A stretch of 64,000 nt of DNA from Gonocerus acuteangulatus (lineage: Eukaryota; Arthropoda; Insecta; Hemiptera; Coreidae): assembly GCA_946811695.1 (NCBI GenBank), contig OX328128.1:23904758-23968757 (forward strand), read 5' to 3'. The notes beneath the pieces were generated by a model. The model was not told the DNA's origin, did no database searches, and saw nothing but the letters and a program-made list of their open reading frames with translations. The position numbers were made by a program, and so were the translations under genes. This document shows, in pieces, positions 28,719 through 41,600 of this stretch. Within the stretch, counting starts at the first letter, position 1, and each line of letters begins with the position of its first letter.

Positions 28719-28767
<49 letters not shown>

Positions 28768-31700
28768 AATTTGAACCACCGTTATTTTCGGTCTCTAGGG
28801 GTTCTGAAACGCAAAATTTTCTAGTCGGCACTTCCGGATTGTTTCATGAGATCAACCTTATAAGCGGGGTTCCTCCTTATGAAGGGAGGAACCCCGCTTA
28901 CAAAACTTATATGTAAATAAACTATTGTTAAAATTTATAAAAGTTTTTGTAAGTTTAGTTTATTTATAAAAGTTGTGTTATTATTATTTTTTGTTGACTT
29001 TTACTTCTAAAATATCTACCTTTGTTGCTATGTTGTTGTTATTTCACAGTACTATTGCATGTTATTTTTGTTGTTAGCTATGATGGCAAAAATGTGTTGA
29101 ACAAAATATAGGGTTGGCAAATAAGTCCTTTCGGTTTTTTAAGTTGAAAGAAAACTATTGTATATTTTGAACATAATTTTTATTTCAATCTACAATGTAA
29201 TGTCCATTATTTTCTATTACTTTACCCCATCTCTCCATCAGCTGAATAATCCCATGCTCATAGAATGTCTGTGGTTTATTAGTGAAAAAATGATCAAGGT
29301 GCTCCCTGACACCCTGTTCCTTTTCAAACCATTTTCCACCTAAGGAATTTTGTGGAGACCGGAATAAGTGGTAGTCACTAGGAGCAAGGTCCGGTGAATA
29401 GGGAGGGTGGGGCAAAAGATCCCATCCAAGGGCTAACAATTTGTTGCGGGTGACTAACGAAGTGTGGGGCCTGGCATTATCATGATGGAAGACGACACCC
29501 TTTCGATTTGCCAGTTCTGGGCGTTTTCGTCGAATTGATTCATTCAATTTTGTTAATTGTGAGCAGTATAGAGTGGAATCGATTGATTTACCTTGTGGCA
29601 GCAGGTCATAAAAAATCACACCCTTGAAATCCCACCATACAGAAAGCATTATCTTCTTTGGGTGCAATCCCGCTTTAGATGTGGTTCCAGGTGGTTCGTT
29701 GCTAGGTCTCCAAGATTTTTTTCGGTCCACATCCCCTGTCACAAGTCTTTTAAGAAATGGATCGTTTTCTTGACGTTTTCGCAGGGAATCGCAAATGGAA
29801 ATGCGTTTTGCCAAGTTGGCTTCGGTCAGAGAGTGGGGGACCCAAACGTCCAGCCTAGAAACGTAGCCGAGCTTCCGCAAATGATTTTCTACGCTTGCAT
29901 GTGATATATCTAGGGCCTCAGCAATGTCTCGCACTGATTGGGAAGGATTTTGATCGACTATAGCCTTAACATCAATGCTTTCAATCTCTTGTGGACGACC
30001 AGGTCGTGGTGCGTCGTTTATGTCAAAATTCCCTGCCCTAAACTTGGCAAACCAATTTTGGCACGTGTGCTTTGTTAAGGCTTTATCCCCATAGACCCCG
30101 CATATTTTTTTATGAGCCTCTGCAGCTCGCTTTCCTTTTTTGAAATAATAAAGCAAAATATGCCTATAATGCAATAAATTACCGTACATCTTCTCAGCTG
30201 GATCACAAACGCAATACTGACCTAATCTTAACAAGTGTCGACAGACATAACTGTTTACATATTACAAATAGGATAAACAATCCTCTGTTGGGATTAATTG
30301 CATCAGATAAATGTGACATATTGTAAACAAAACATGAATACAAAAACCGAAAGGACTTATTTGCCAACCCTATAAAAAGTAGCTGGGATGAACCTTCACC
30401 AGCCAACTAACCACAATAGTAAAAAATAAAAAGTTTTCTTGGCATATTTATTTCAAATTCTGCAATTAAATTTAATTAATATAAAAATTAATAATAATGA
30501 AATAAGTAATCTTACATTGTACTAGACGGATTCGGTTTGTTATTGGAATGTAAAGTGGCTTCCATGACTTCGTTGAAACCCTGATTAGTCATATTCCTGG
30601 CAAGGAGTAACTGTGAGGTACCCAGATGGTCAAGAGTCAAACTCTGGATTCGGGAGATATGCACACCGAGGTCTCGGTGTATTCCGGAACATTCTATACA
30701 AACTACTACACCAAAATTTATACACAGCCAAGTAGTATCTGAAACAAATTTGTTTTACAAATTAAATTGAGAATTTAAATATTCTTTAAATAAAAAATAG
30801 AATTATCATTTAAGGTATAGAAGTAATAATTAGCAAGCAATGGGGGAGAACATTTAAAACAAAGTTAGCAAAATCAGAGTTTGATAATATAATTTTATTT
30901 GTAAGGCAGGAAAAGCAGGATTAAATCCAAAGAAACTTTGTTGAATCCAAAGAAACAATTTCATTATGATCCCAGGAGCTAAGTAGACAGCATCTATTGC
31001 TGTAGCAGAATCATTTATTAAGATGTAGACGACAGAGCACGTTGCCGGAACATACTGCTCAGCTATCCGCTGGACCGGGATCCGTTCCAGGAAGGTGTCC
31101 CTTTCCCTGCCATGACAAACTGTCTGCCTCCTAGTCTAGTTACGAAATTTCATGCCGTCGTCAAAGCATGGGCGTATAGAAGGGCTGCAGCCCCCCGCCC
31201 CCGAAATTTTGACTTGATTGGTAATATGTGTCATAAACCCCTTAAAAATAAATTAAATAAGATCACTAAGAACATAAAAAACATTTTATTTTAGGTGTAA
31301 TAGGGTTTTAATCGTCTAAAACTATTCAAAGTTGTAGATTGTTAGTATTCCATACCCTGGAAATGGTCCCCCCCTGAAATTATTTCCTATATACGCCCAC
31401 GCGTCATAGTGTTAATTTAGCCCCTTACATATCTATAAAGAAACTGAAGCTCTCATGGTAGCCTATTCTTCTTCTTCAATAGTATTTTATCCTGGCTTCC
31501 TTCACCAACAATCACCATCCAATCCTTCAGCCATTCAGGCAAGATTTACTATATATCTGAGCTAATCTAGCTTGATTAAACGGGAGATATTAAAAAAAAA
31601 AAAAACCTACAGTTCAATTGTTTACATTGTTTACATCTCCATAAATTCAGCTAACACTTTCTACTCAAATTCAAGGATTAGTTGATCCTCAACTCAGGAT

Positions 31701-32098
31701 GTAGCCTAGGTCTAGTAGCAGAGAACCGGGCGAATCAGTTTAAAGTTCGTGTTTATTTATGGTTTTTGACAAATTTTATTTCTACTCCCTCCAGTACATT
31801 CATTTTATGGACCTTCTTGACATTTTTCAGAAGCTTAAAATTTAGAGCGTCTTTTTTTTACAGCCTTCCACAACCAACTTGGAATACCTTCATGTTTGGT
31901 CAAGTCGCTCCAGGTATCAAGTAAGCAACACTTTTGTATTGGTTATCAAAGTTTTTTTTTTTCATCTTAGACTGAATTTAATTGTAATAGTTGGAGGCTT
32001 ATTAAGCTGTGTTATTTATTATTTTCTGACAAATTCAGCAACTTGGCAAATTTGCCAACAAAATGTCAATACTCGTTTTATATAAATAGGTTAGCTTT

Positions 32099-32176
<78 letters not shown>

Positions 32177-32567
32177 TTTTCTTTTAACATTTATGCAGTC
32201 AAAATTATTTGGAGATCATTGCTGTAGGTTAAAAAGCTTTTTCTCGTGAATAAAATAAAAGAATATTTACCATTTTGGGAATTGCAGTCGCAGCACCTAT
32301 CATTGCTTGGTAACCTCTGGATGTGGCGAATAATAGCTTGCTGCAGCTCGAGAAGACTCGGGTTGGTTGTTCCGCCACTTGACGATTTACTACCGTCATC
32401 GAACGCTTTTAGAAGAGCACCTTCTTTACAGTTCACGAGAACTGACATCCAAGCTCTTTGGTCATTCTCATCTTCAGCTTGGAAGTGGTAAGTTCGGTTA
32501 TCTTAAAAAAAGAAACATGACAAATAAAATATAGAAGCAAACATGATATAACAGGCCATAAAAATTG

Positions 32568-32613
<46 letters not shown>

Positions 32614-35600
32614 TACCTCTTTATTCGATAACTGCCCTTAATGTCTCTTGGCCTCCTTGCCACCTCCTCAGGGGCCATTAATCCCTGCATATGTGGTCTG
32701 CTTGCCAGCAGGATTTAATGGCCCCTGATGAGGTGACAGAGGCCATAAAACAGTTATAGAATAAAGCGGTACAAAAGAGAAAAAAAAGTACTAAGTCTAT
32801 GATTTATTCTACATATATCCAAAAAAGTATGTATACTTGATTGGTCAGAAAAACGCGGATTAGAATACGAACAACTCCAAGGCAGAAATAAGGAGGGAAA
32901 ACTCTACTTCGAGATTCTGAACATGAAAATGGACGAGAATGGAATGAAGAAATGTTACAAATTTATTAATATTAATAAGAAAAATTTCAAAATTAAAAAT
33001 GGAATTGATTTTTAAAAAATCTCCATCTTGATGCTTATCCTATAATCCTAGCTTTGTTTTAATGCTTTAAAAGTTTATTAATGAACCTTTCTTTCTGCTA
33101 TACAGAAACATGTTCTCCTATAAAAAAAATAACTTACATGAAACAAGATCGAAGCACCTCTTGTCATCAGGAACAAGTTTTATTTGGCAGGTGAGAAGGT
33201 TCACCCTGACCGGTGGTTTAGACTCGTCTCCATGACAAATATCAAGAAATCCATCGGCTTGGACGCAGCACCTTCTCTTCTGCCAAACTCTCCTCATTTT
33301 TCCCTCAGACTTCTTTAAGAGATGACCAGTTCTCGTAAGGCCTGCACCCTTATCCCCTTGCAACTGATGCAAAGAGTACCCAGCTCCTTTCTCAGGTGTG
33401 TGACCCATCTGACATAAATGAAACAATACATAGATCCATGTTATGTGTAATCTGTTGAATTCTAAGACAAACTAAATGATTTTTGCTTACATAATAATAA
33501 TTTTACATTTAATAAAACTCATTTACTTTTTCTAGTCTCGAATAAAATTAACTATGACATGGTAACACTTTACAAATAATTAAATATTATAGATATAAAT
33601 ATATGCAATACAAAATAGATGATTACAAAACAATATTAAATTTAGATTGTTGCTAATTTTTTTGTTTATTTACTATTTTCATTTTTTAAATACACGTTAA
33701 CCTGTTGGCTGCTACATTTGAAGAGCTTTACATGCCTCATGCGAGAGCCAGTCGTGTACCATTTTACTGATGTTTCTCCATTCAACCAAGCCTTTTAATA
33801 ATTGTTGGTGTATTTCACCTATTCAATTTTCATCTCCCTTTTAGATTTAAGCCCTTTTCTGACAAAGGTGGAGTCAAAACTTTTTTTTTTTTTTTATATG
33901 TAAACTCCTGATGTGAAATAATGTTTTAATAATAAAATAAAAATTCAATTTGTGTGGTACTCCTGAAAATAATAGTTCACACTACAACTTGGCAATGGCG
34001 GCATTAAAATATTGTTTCTCAGCCATGGAAATAAATTTTCCTGCTCCTTCAGTAGGAAACCATTTTTTCTCCATTATGAAAATTTAAAAATAACGGACAC
34101 TAAATAAAAAAAACTACCTAAAATAATTAATACTATAAGACCTAACAGCTAACTAATATAATCCTAAGCAACCGAAAATAACTGCTCAATCCTAAAGAAT
34201 TTCTAATTCGATATAACTACTAACTTTAATTTAAAGAAACTAAATAAAGGTTACAGACGGTTTAAAAGAGAGTTATTCCACACTAATTAAAGACACAAGA
34301 ATAAAATAGTAAGGAAATAGTCAGAGGAGGTAGTATACTATGTAACAGTAGCATAATAGTAAAAAAAAGTCCGTCTCGCAGGACTGCATCATCTTAGCGC
34401 GGTTCCGTTCATATCCCTAGTCTAATTTGGAAAGATTAAAATAGAAGCAGTTATTATTTTGGTTCCACCAGTCTTTTTTTTTTAAATAATTATTATAATG
34501 GTGTGTCAACCCTTAAGGTCACTAACGCCATTCCTGTGAGTAGTAAAGTCTTGAAAGGTCATGATTTACAATCTTACCTGGAAGGGTCTGCTACACTAGA
34601 AACGAACCCGCTAGTGACAAGGTCTTGGAATCTTGGAAATCCATATCTCTAACATTAAATTGTTTTTCCTATTTTTCTTAACTTGTTTTATTTTCAAATA
34701 CATTATCCAACAATAAGCAATTAAAAAATAACAAGGAATAAAAAACAGACAAAAAGAACAGTTCGAATAAGCGAAATCAATTACTTTAAAGTTTTAAGCT
34801 CTTATTTCTCCGATTGACATCGCCTAATCAAAACTTTCATTAGAACCTTTTTTGTAGAGCATTTAATAAGCTTTCTAATGGTATTCTTCCGTTTAACAAG
34901 ATTCTCAACCTTTTTCGAGATATTAAGGAAAGTATACAAAGCTACCAAAACTTTTTATGTCTGTTAATAAAATATTTTATTCTAACCCTTCCTAAACTCC
35001 AAATGTAACAAAAATTTCAACATATTAGTTTTAATGAAAGTAAAACATGCAGAAAATGTTTCAACTGAATCCCATGATTCTAAGTACCCAAACCAAAAAC
35101 GGTATTCAAAAACTATCTTTCCAATTTTCTCGAAAACGGTTAAAGCTATCGCCTTGAAAATGGTTTCATTCGTTTTCCTAGCCCAAGAAGCATATAAAAC
35201 GAGTACTTACAAGCTTATGAACTCAAAAACGTAAGCGTTACGATTTTTTGCGCGCGAATTTCGCCCCAAACGCCATCTTCCAGTGGGCGGATTCTGCTGG
35301 TTAACGAACTTGACCTTTTAAATTGGACGACGGATTTTTGTACCAAATTTCAGCACAATCGGACCATTAGGGAAGCCAGAAATGAGCGAACAGACAAATA
35401 TATATATATATATATATATATAAATATATACATATGTATATATACAAATTTCAACCACCGTTATTTTCGGTCTCTAGGGGTTCTGAAACGCGAAATTTTC
35501 TAGTCGGCACTTTCGGATTGTTTCATTGTATCAACCTTATAAGCGGGGTTCCTCCCTATGGGGGAGGGAGGAACCGCGCTAAAAAACACGGAATATCAAA

Positions 35601-38600
35601 ATTCCAAAAGAAAACCTGCAAAAGTAACTCGGCATGACATCTGTAGAGCTTTACACTAAGCATTAGTTAAGAAAGCAACTGATAGAGACAAGGACGAGCC
35701 GACATTATTGTAATTTAGAAAATAGAGAGAGAACCTGCCCAACGATATATGCCATCGAAAGCAGTGGCGAGCAGTATGTGGGGTGGGAATTATACATAGG
35801 TATGCCAATATATTCCATCATTAGCAGTTTACGAGTTAACCTAAGTTTTATTCATTTAGAATTAAAGCAAGATTAACACAAACTACTCATACAGAACTAA
35901 TTAATATGATCACAGCAGTAATCAAAAATAAGAAACTATAATGACTTTTCAACTGCTTTTGATGAATCTTGGTAATGAGCCGTACACTGTTCAGTTTAAC
36001 ACATTTTTAAATATTTATTTTTGAAAGCCAAAAGCTCTTAATCTTGGAGGAAAGCATATTATCATTATTGTCACAACACAGCAAATTAATTTTTCTAAAT
36101 TATATTAATTTAATTTTAACCTAATTACATAATTATTTAATTATTATAAGGAAGAAAAATTTACCTCCTTTTCAAGTCCTGGTGAACTGCGAAGAAGAGT
36201 ACGCAACTCAGTAAGCCTTCGTCTCTCTTCATCTTGTTTTTGCCTCACTTGCTGAAGTTTCACTGACAAATCTGCTACGTAACTCCCAAAATGTTCAATT
36301 GTTTTCAACCCATCTTGAAAATAACTAAAAATAACCCATTATAAATAAAAAAGTTCAACAAATTTCAAATATTGTCCAAAATGAGAAATAAAGACTAAAT
36401 TCACATTGCATCGATCCAGTACGTATATTTAAAATAATTCTATATTGTGAATTCTTTTGAATTAAATGATACAATAACTGTAATGGAAAAAAGTTATAGT
36501 AATTAATTATATAACAAAGGGGTACCATAAAGCTTCAGTTACATAAATAACTAACAAAACAAATTTAATAGAAGTATTACGAGTAGCAGGGAGTGAAGAG
36601 AGATATTTGGTAAATAATAAAAATCATCCTTAGTAGAAAGTCGGAGGGGGAGGGGTAGCTTAGGTGCTACAGCACTTGCATTATGTACTGGAGCAATTTG
36701 GTACAAAATTACATTGTCTAAAACATAAGGTTGTTTGTTAATCAGTAGAACACCATTTTTTCAACGGTTGAGTTAATAGGCTTCTGTGTTCATTTTTAAT
36801 CGGATATTTCATGTGAGAAATCAAAGAAAACAAATTTCCAAGCAATACTTTAACAGGTGGCAAGACTAAAGATGTAATCTTTGGTTTAGGGGACACAAAA
36901 GTGGAAGACTGATTTGAAAATGGTCCAGGGATGTTTTCAGGGTAAATTACAGGTAAAGAAAAACAATGGTTTTTGGCAATAAAAAAAAGGAAGGAGAAGG
37001 TATACAAACAGGTAGGCTGAGTAGTTTGAAGCTAAAGTGGCAAAAGTGAAGTCCTATGCCCCCTATCGGCTTTGAAGGACACTGCAGCTTCTATAAACAG
37101 CCTGCAGATGGCATCAGTAGAAGGACTGATATAATAGCTCGTAGCAGCCAAGCTCAAAAGAACCCAAACTGATATATTAGTCCATAGCACCCAGGGCACC
37201 ACTCCCTCTGGACTGAATTATCGGTCCGTAGCAGTGTATGGGTTAATTTTTGACAGAGTATAAAATTATTTCCTCTGCAGACTTGAGGAGTTTTGGGGTT
37301 TTTATATGTTCTGTTAAATATCCTGTAAATGATTGAGAAATCTTGGTACCCGGGAGGTGGCCATTTAAAAGCTTAATAAATTTTCTACAAAAAAAAACAA
37401 AAAACAAACTATTATGCAAATTTCGATAGGATGATCTCAGTCAGAGACATTTGCTCAGAAGTTGGTTTCATTTAAGGAATTTTTACTTCTGATTTTCATT
37501 TTAAATGCTGTAAAAATGTGTTGGTGAATAAAACCAGACAATAAAAATGAAAAAGAAAAGTTAACTTTATTGTCAAAAATGTCCCCTTTCTTAGAGGTTT
37601 CAATCAAGTACCTACTTAACTTAGTTTAACAGTAAAATGAATTAATCAAGGTAAGTTTCTAAGATAAAGATATAAGACGCTAAAAACTCGACTGATATCC
37701 ATATTTGGAGAATCTAAGGACAAGCGAATACATTGATTGTCAGAGAAACCTTAAATAGTAGAGTGTTTTCTAGGTCTTCCAAATGACATTCTTGATAAGT
37801 ATGATAAGGAGAAATGCTAAGATCACACAGTTCCTACAAGTCAGACTTTTTATAAAACAGAATATATGGGGCCTTGATCTATCTATTAGACTCAGCCTTT
37901 AGAGAGTTGAATATCTACTACGAAAGGAAAAAATAAGATTTTAGAAACTTCTTAGAAAAGAAAAAAATAAACTCGGAAGGTTTGACAACATTTTGAAGAA
38001 ATTTCAGTTTATTTAGGTTATATTACAGGTACCAAAGTATCAAACAATTGTTTAAAAATTCTTGAATACTAAATTTTGGGTAAAAACATTGAGGAAAAGT
38101 ATTATCAAAGCCATGAGTAATAACTTAATCTTCAAGATATCTTTTTTTACAACCTAATATGCAATGATAACAGGACGAGGCAATTTGTGAAACAATTCAA
38201 TAGTACATTATTATAAAGCCTAAGTAGTATTGCGATTTCTGTAATTTTTTTAAACATTTATTCATCCAAGAAAGAGCAAAATAAAATGACTTACTTGGTT
38301 TGTGCATGATAGTACTCCACGAGGTGTTGAAGAAGTTCAATCCCCTTTTTTGTTTTTATTTCATTCACTTTAATTAAATACTAAAAAAAAAAAAGATGAT
38401 TTATTAATTTAACAATTCAGTTTTCATTTGAAAGAAACAACTAGCAATATTTTATAGAAGATAAACTAATATTAGCACTTGCATAACAAATATGTGTGTC
38501 TATATGTCATACTATTTATATCTCTAAATGTATTGTTGTACTGTAAATCTGTAAATATTGGCTCAAAGCAATAATTATAAATTCCAACCTGCTACTGTCT

Positions 38601-41600
38601 ACAACAGATCACAGCACTGTCTTATCTGCCAATCTCCTAAGTTGCAGAGCAGTGATTAAATACATAAAAATGTTTATTGTGGATACCATTCACACAAATC
38701 TGCCGCTAATAGTGATGTGCTTGGTTGATGAATTGTCTACTGCATTTTAGCCGGTTTCCTTAAATCATTAGCTCATCTTACTTGTTGGATATTAGGAATG
38801 CCTGATTTTTGCTGGTGACCCTTCCGGGAACAACAAAAATACTTCCTAATCAGGCAAAGGAGCTGGAAGGGGGGATTCATATTTGATCACTGACTGGGCC
38901 AAGAAGCCATCAAAATTTAAAAACAAGACCTAACAATATGAAACAAGAAAACGACAACATTCCTGACTATGTGGAAGCCGGTTTTAAAAAAAAATCAAGG
39001 GAAAAAAGAAGACAATAAAGGATAGAACTTGAGAACTGAGAATACTCTCACCACCACGAGGAGTAAACAAACGTCCATTACCAAAAGGATAACTCTAAAA
39101 GAAGGGAAACCAGCAAAAATCAAGCACTATAGTCATCTTTCAAGGAAGAAGAGTTGACTATCTCTCAGGAAGAAATGCTGGAACGCAGAAGAAAATTCAT
39201 AAAACAAACATCACCACTGCTGGCCATAGAATCCAAAAACAATATTTCTTATAGTTTTTTAATAAGTTCTCTAGTACAAGCAGAATAAAAAAATGAAAGC
39301 TACAGCTATCAGAAGTAGTCAGTAAATGTTAATAACTTTTCATTTCATCATATCACCGTTCCGGACAAACAGTGATGCAAAAGATAAATTTTAAAATAAA
39401 GGCAGTCCTGAGTGAAACTACAGTTACAACTATGTTTCCCAGTGTATGGGATGTGTTTTTGATATTTTTTATGGATGTATTTGCATTTTAAACATGTTTG
39501 AGGTTAAGTCATTGTACTTCCGGAACGGTGATACCTTAATTTTTTAACAAGAATGTTTTATTAACAATTTATATGATTTAGTAACATGACATTAAACATT
39601 ATTAAATAAAAGTCCATTTATAGACTTCTTTATCATGATTTAATCTAAAATCAATTAATTATTCTTACCTCACACATCTGCAACTGAAAAAGTCTTCGCT
39701 CTTTCTCCATGTCATCAGCTATTTCCGCAGAAGTGACCTCTGTCCGGATAAGACCCGCCTCTTTTGCTTGCTGTTTTTTCTCCTTTTCAATTTTAGCGTA
39801 CTTAGCCTCATAGTCTTTCCAAGCACGGTCAAAAGGTCTCTTGAGATCACCTTTTACACCTCGGAGGTCGCCTTTTAATAAGCTTTCCAGTGGGAACATT
39901 ACAATATTGTTTATATTTTGCATCTGTAAGTAAATTTATATAACCAATTATTATGGATTTTATTTAAAATAGAAGATTTTCTTTCCATTTGAATAATAAA
40001 TCAGAGTTTGGCTTATTGTGAAGAATTAATGATCATTAATCAATATTGGTAATTGAAATTATTCTACTGATATAAAGCGATTACAATTACTCTGTACAAC
40101 AATTCGTTGAATTGTAACAACTCAATTCTTTGAGTTAAATTTTTTGGATTCTGGGGAAACTAGCCTCTTTCCTGGAGGAACAGAAGTTCATTATAACCAA
40201 CGGGGCTATTGTCAGCAAAATATTATCTGGTTTATAGGCAGCTCTTCTCCTAAAGTTTAGAGTAGGGATTTCAATAAAGAATTATTGCTGCTTAAGTTGG
40301 ACTCTTCAGGTACCCTAGGAGAATTAAAATTAGGTCTTGGATGGTTGGAGAAAATCCTAGATTAAAGAATGAGAAGAATAGATGAGAAAATAGGAAAGAC
40401 CTAAGCTCCCATGGGTCGATAGACTGACAAGAACAAGGACCATTTAAGGGATCAAGGGATAATGCAATTATGTAAAATATTACCTCATATTTTATTAAAA
40501 TAAAATGCATATTTTCCAAGCTATATCTGATATGTCTGATAAAAACGATTTTTAAACTCTTCATAATTACTTTAAGTTAAAATGACAACCTAGCTACAGT
40601 GTTAAATACCTTGTAAACAAACCTTCGCATTCTCAATTATTAAACTAACATATGCTTATAAGTGTCCTCGAAACTTGCTCCAAATAAACATTTTTTATAT
40701 AGTTTTCCTTATGGTCTCTTGCCATTTTTTTGTCAATAAAAAAATGAAATTCAGGATTCTAATATTTGTTGTTGAGTTTTATATAATCAATGTCTCCTCA
40801 AACAAACGGCATTGCTAAGCCTGAAAGTAATTGTTATAAATTCATTGATTCACTGATATTATTAGGTTCTGTAATCAGTACTTGCATCTACAAATATGAA
40901 CTAACTATTGAGAAGCATGAGTTAGTTACTAGGAGTGGTTAGGCTAACTTGCTAGGAGTAATGGGCTAAATGCTCGGCTTCCATCCATCTTGCCATCTAC
41001 AAATAACTGGAAAATGTTTTTGTGAAAACATATTGCCAACCTGAAATTTTTATCAAAATATCTTTTACATAAAAGACTTTTGTTTAATGATTTGTATTTG
41101 AAAATTATATAGACAATAATTGTGCAGTTTAAACCAGATTTAAAAATTAAGATATTATTTTCATAAATTCAAATAGGTTTTATTTAATAAATAAGTTTGC
41201 ATGAAAAGTAAATAATCCATGATCAAATATTTTAGATGATGCAGACTAAGCATTTCTCCTAGGAAACTCTAAATTTAATTAACTGGCAAGTGAATTTTTA
41301 TAGCGCAATATCTATAAAATCCAACTAACAAACAATTAAGAAATTAATTAAAAAGAGTTAAAGATGGAATTTTTATTACTTGATGAAATGATAGTATATT
41401 GATGATTAATCAATAATATTCAGTGAATTATATAACTAATCTTAAAACCAACACATGAATCTAATATCTATAAAATTTTATCATTTTTCACAATCACTAA
41501 GAGTACAATTGAAAAGGCTTGAGTGTCATAACTTGGATTATCTGCTAAAATAAAATAACTGATAATAGATAATGAAGATAACTTGAGACTTACTAAAGTT

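Larger units (their letters stand above)
26280..28905 (+). mobile_element. HINE/Helentron-like element D, 5' truncated, interrupted by Tigger
   Basis: Body from 26280 (ATATTAATGAAAGTATACGG) to the TA tract at 26757, then the Tigger 26840-28701. The rest of the TA tract, the GTCTCTAGGGGTTCTGAAAC segment and the 3' hairpin (28862-28902) follow. Confidence 0.8.
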
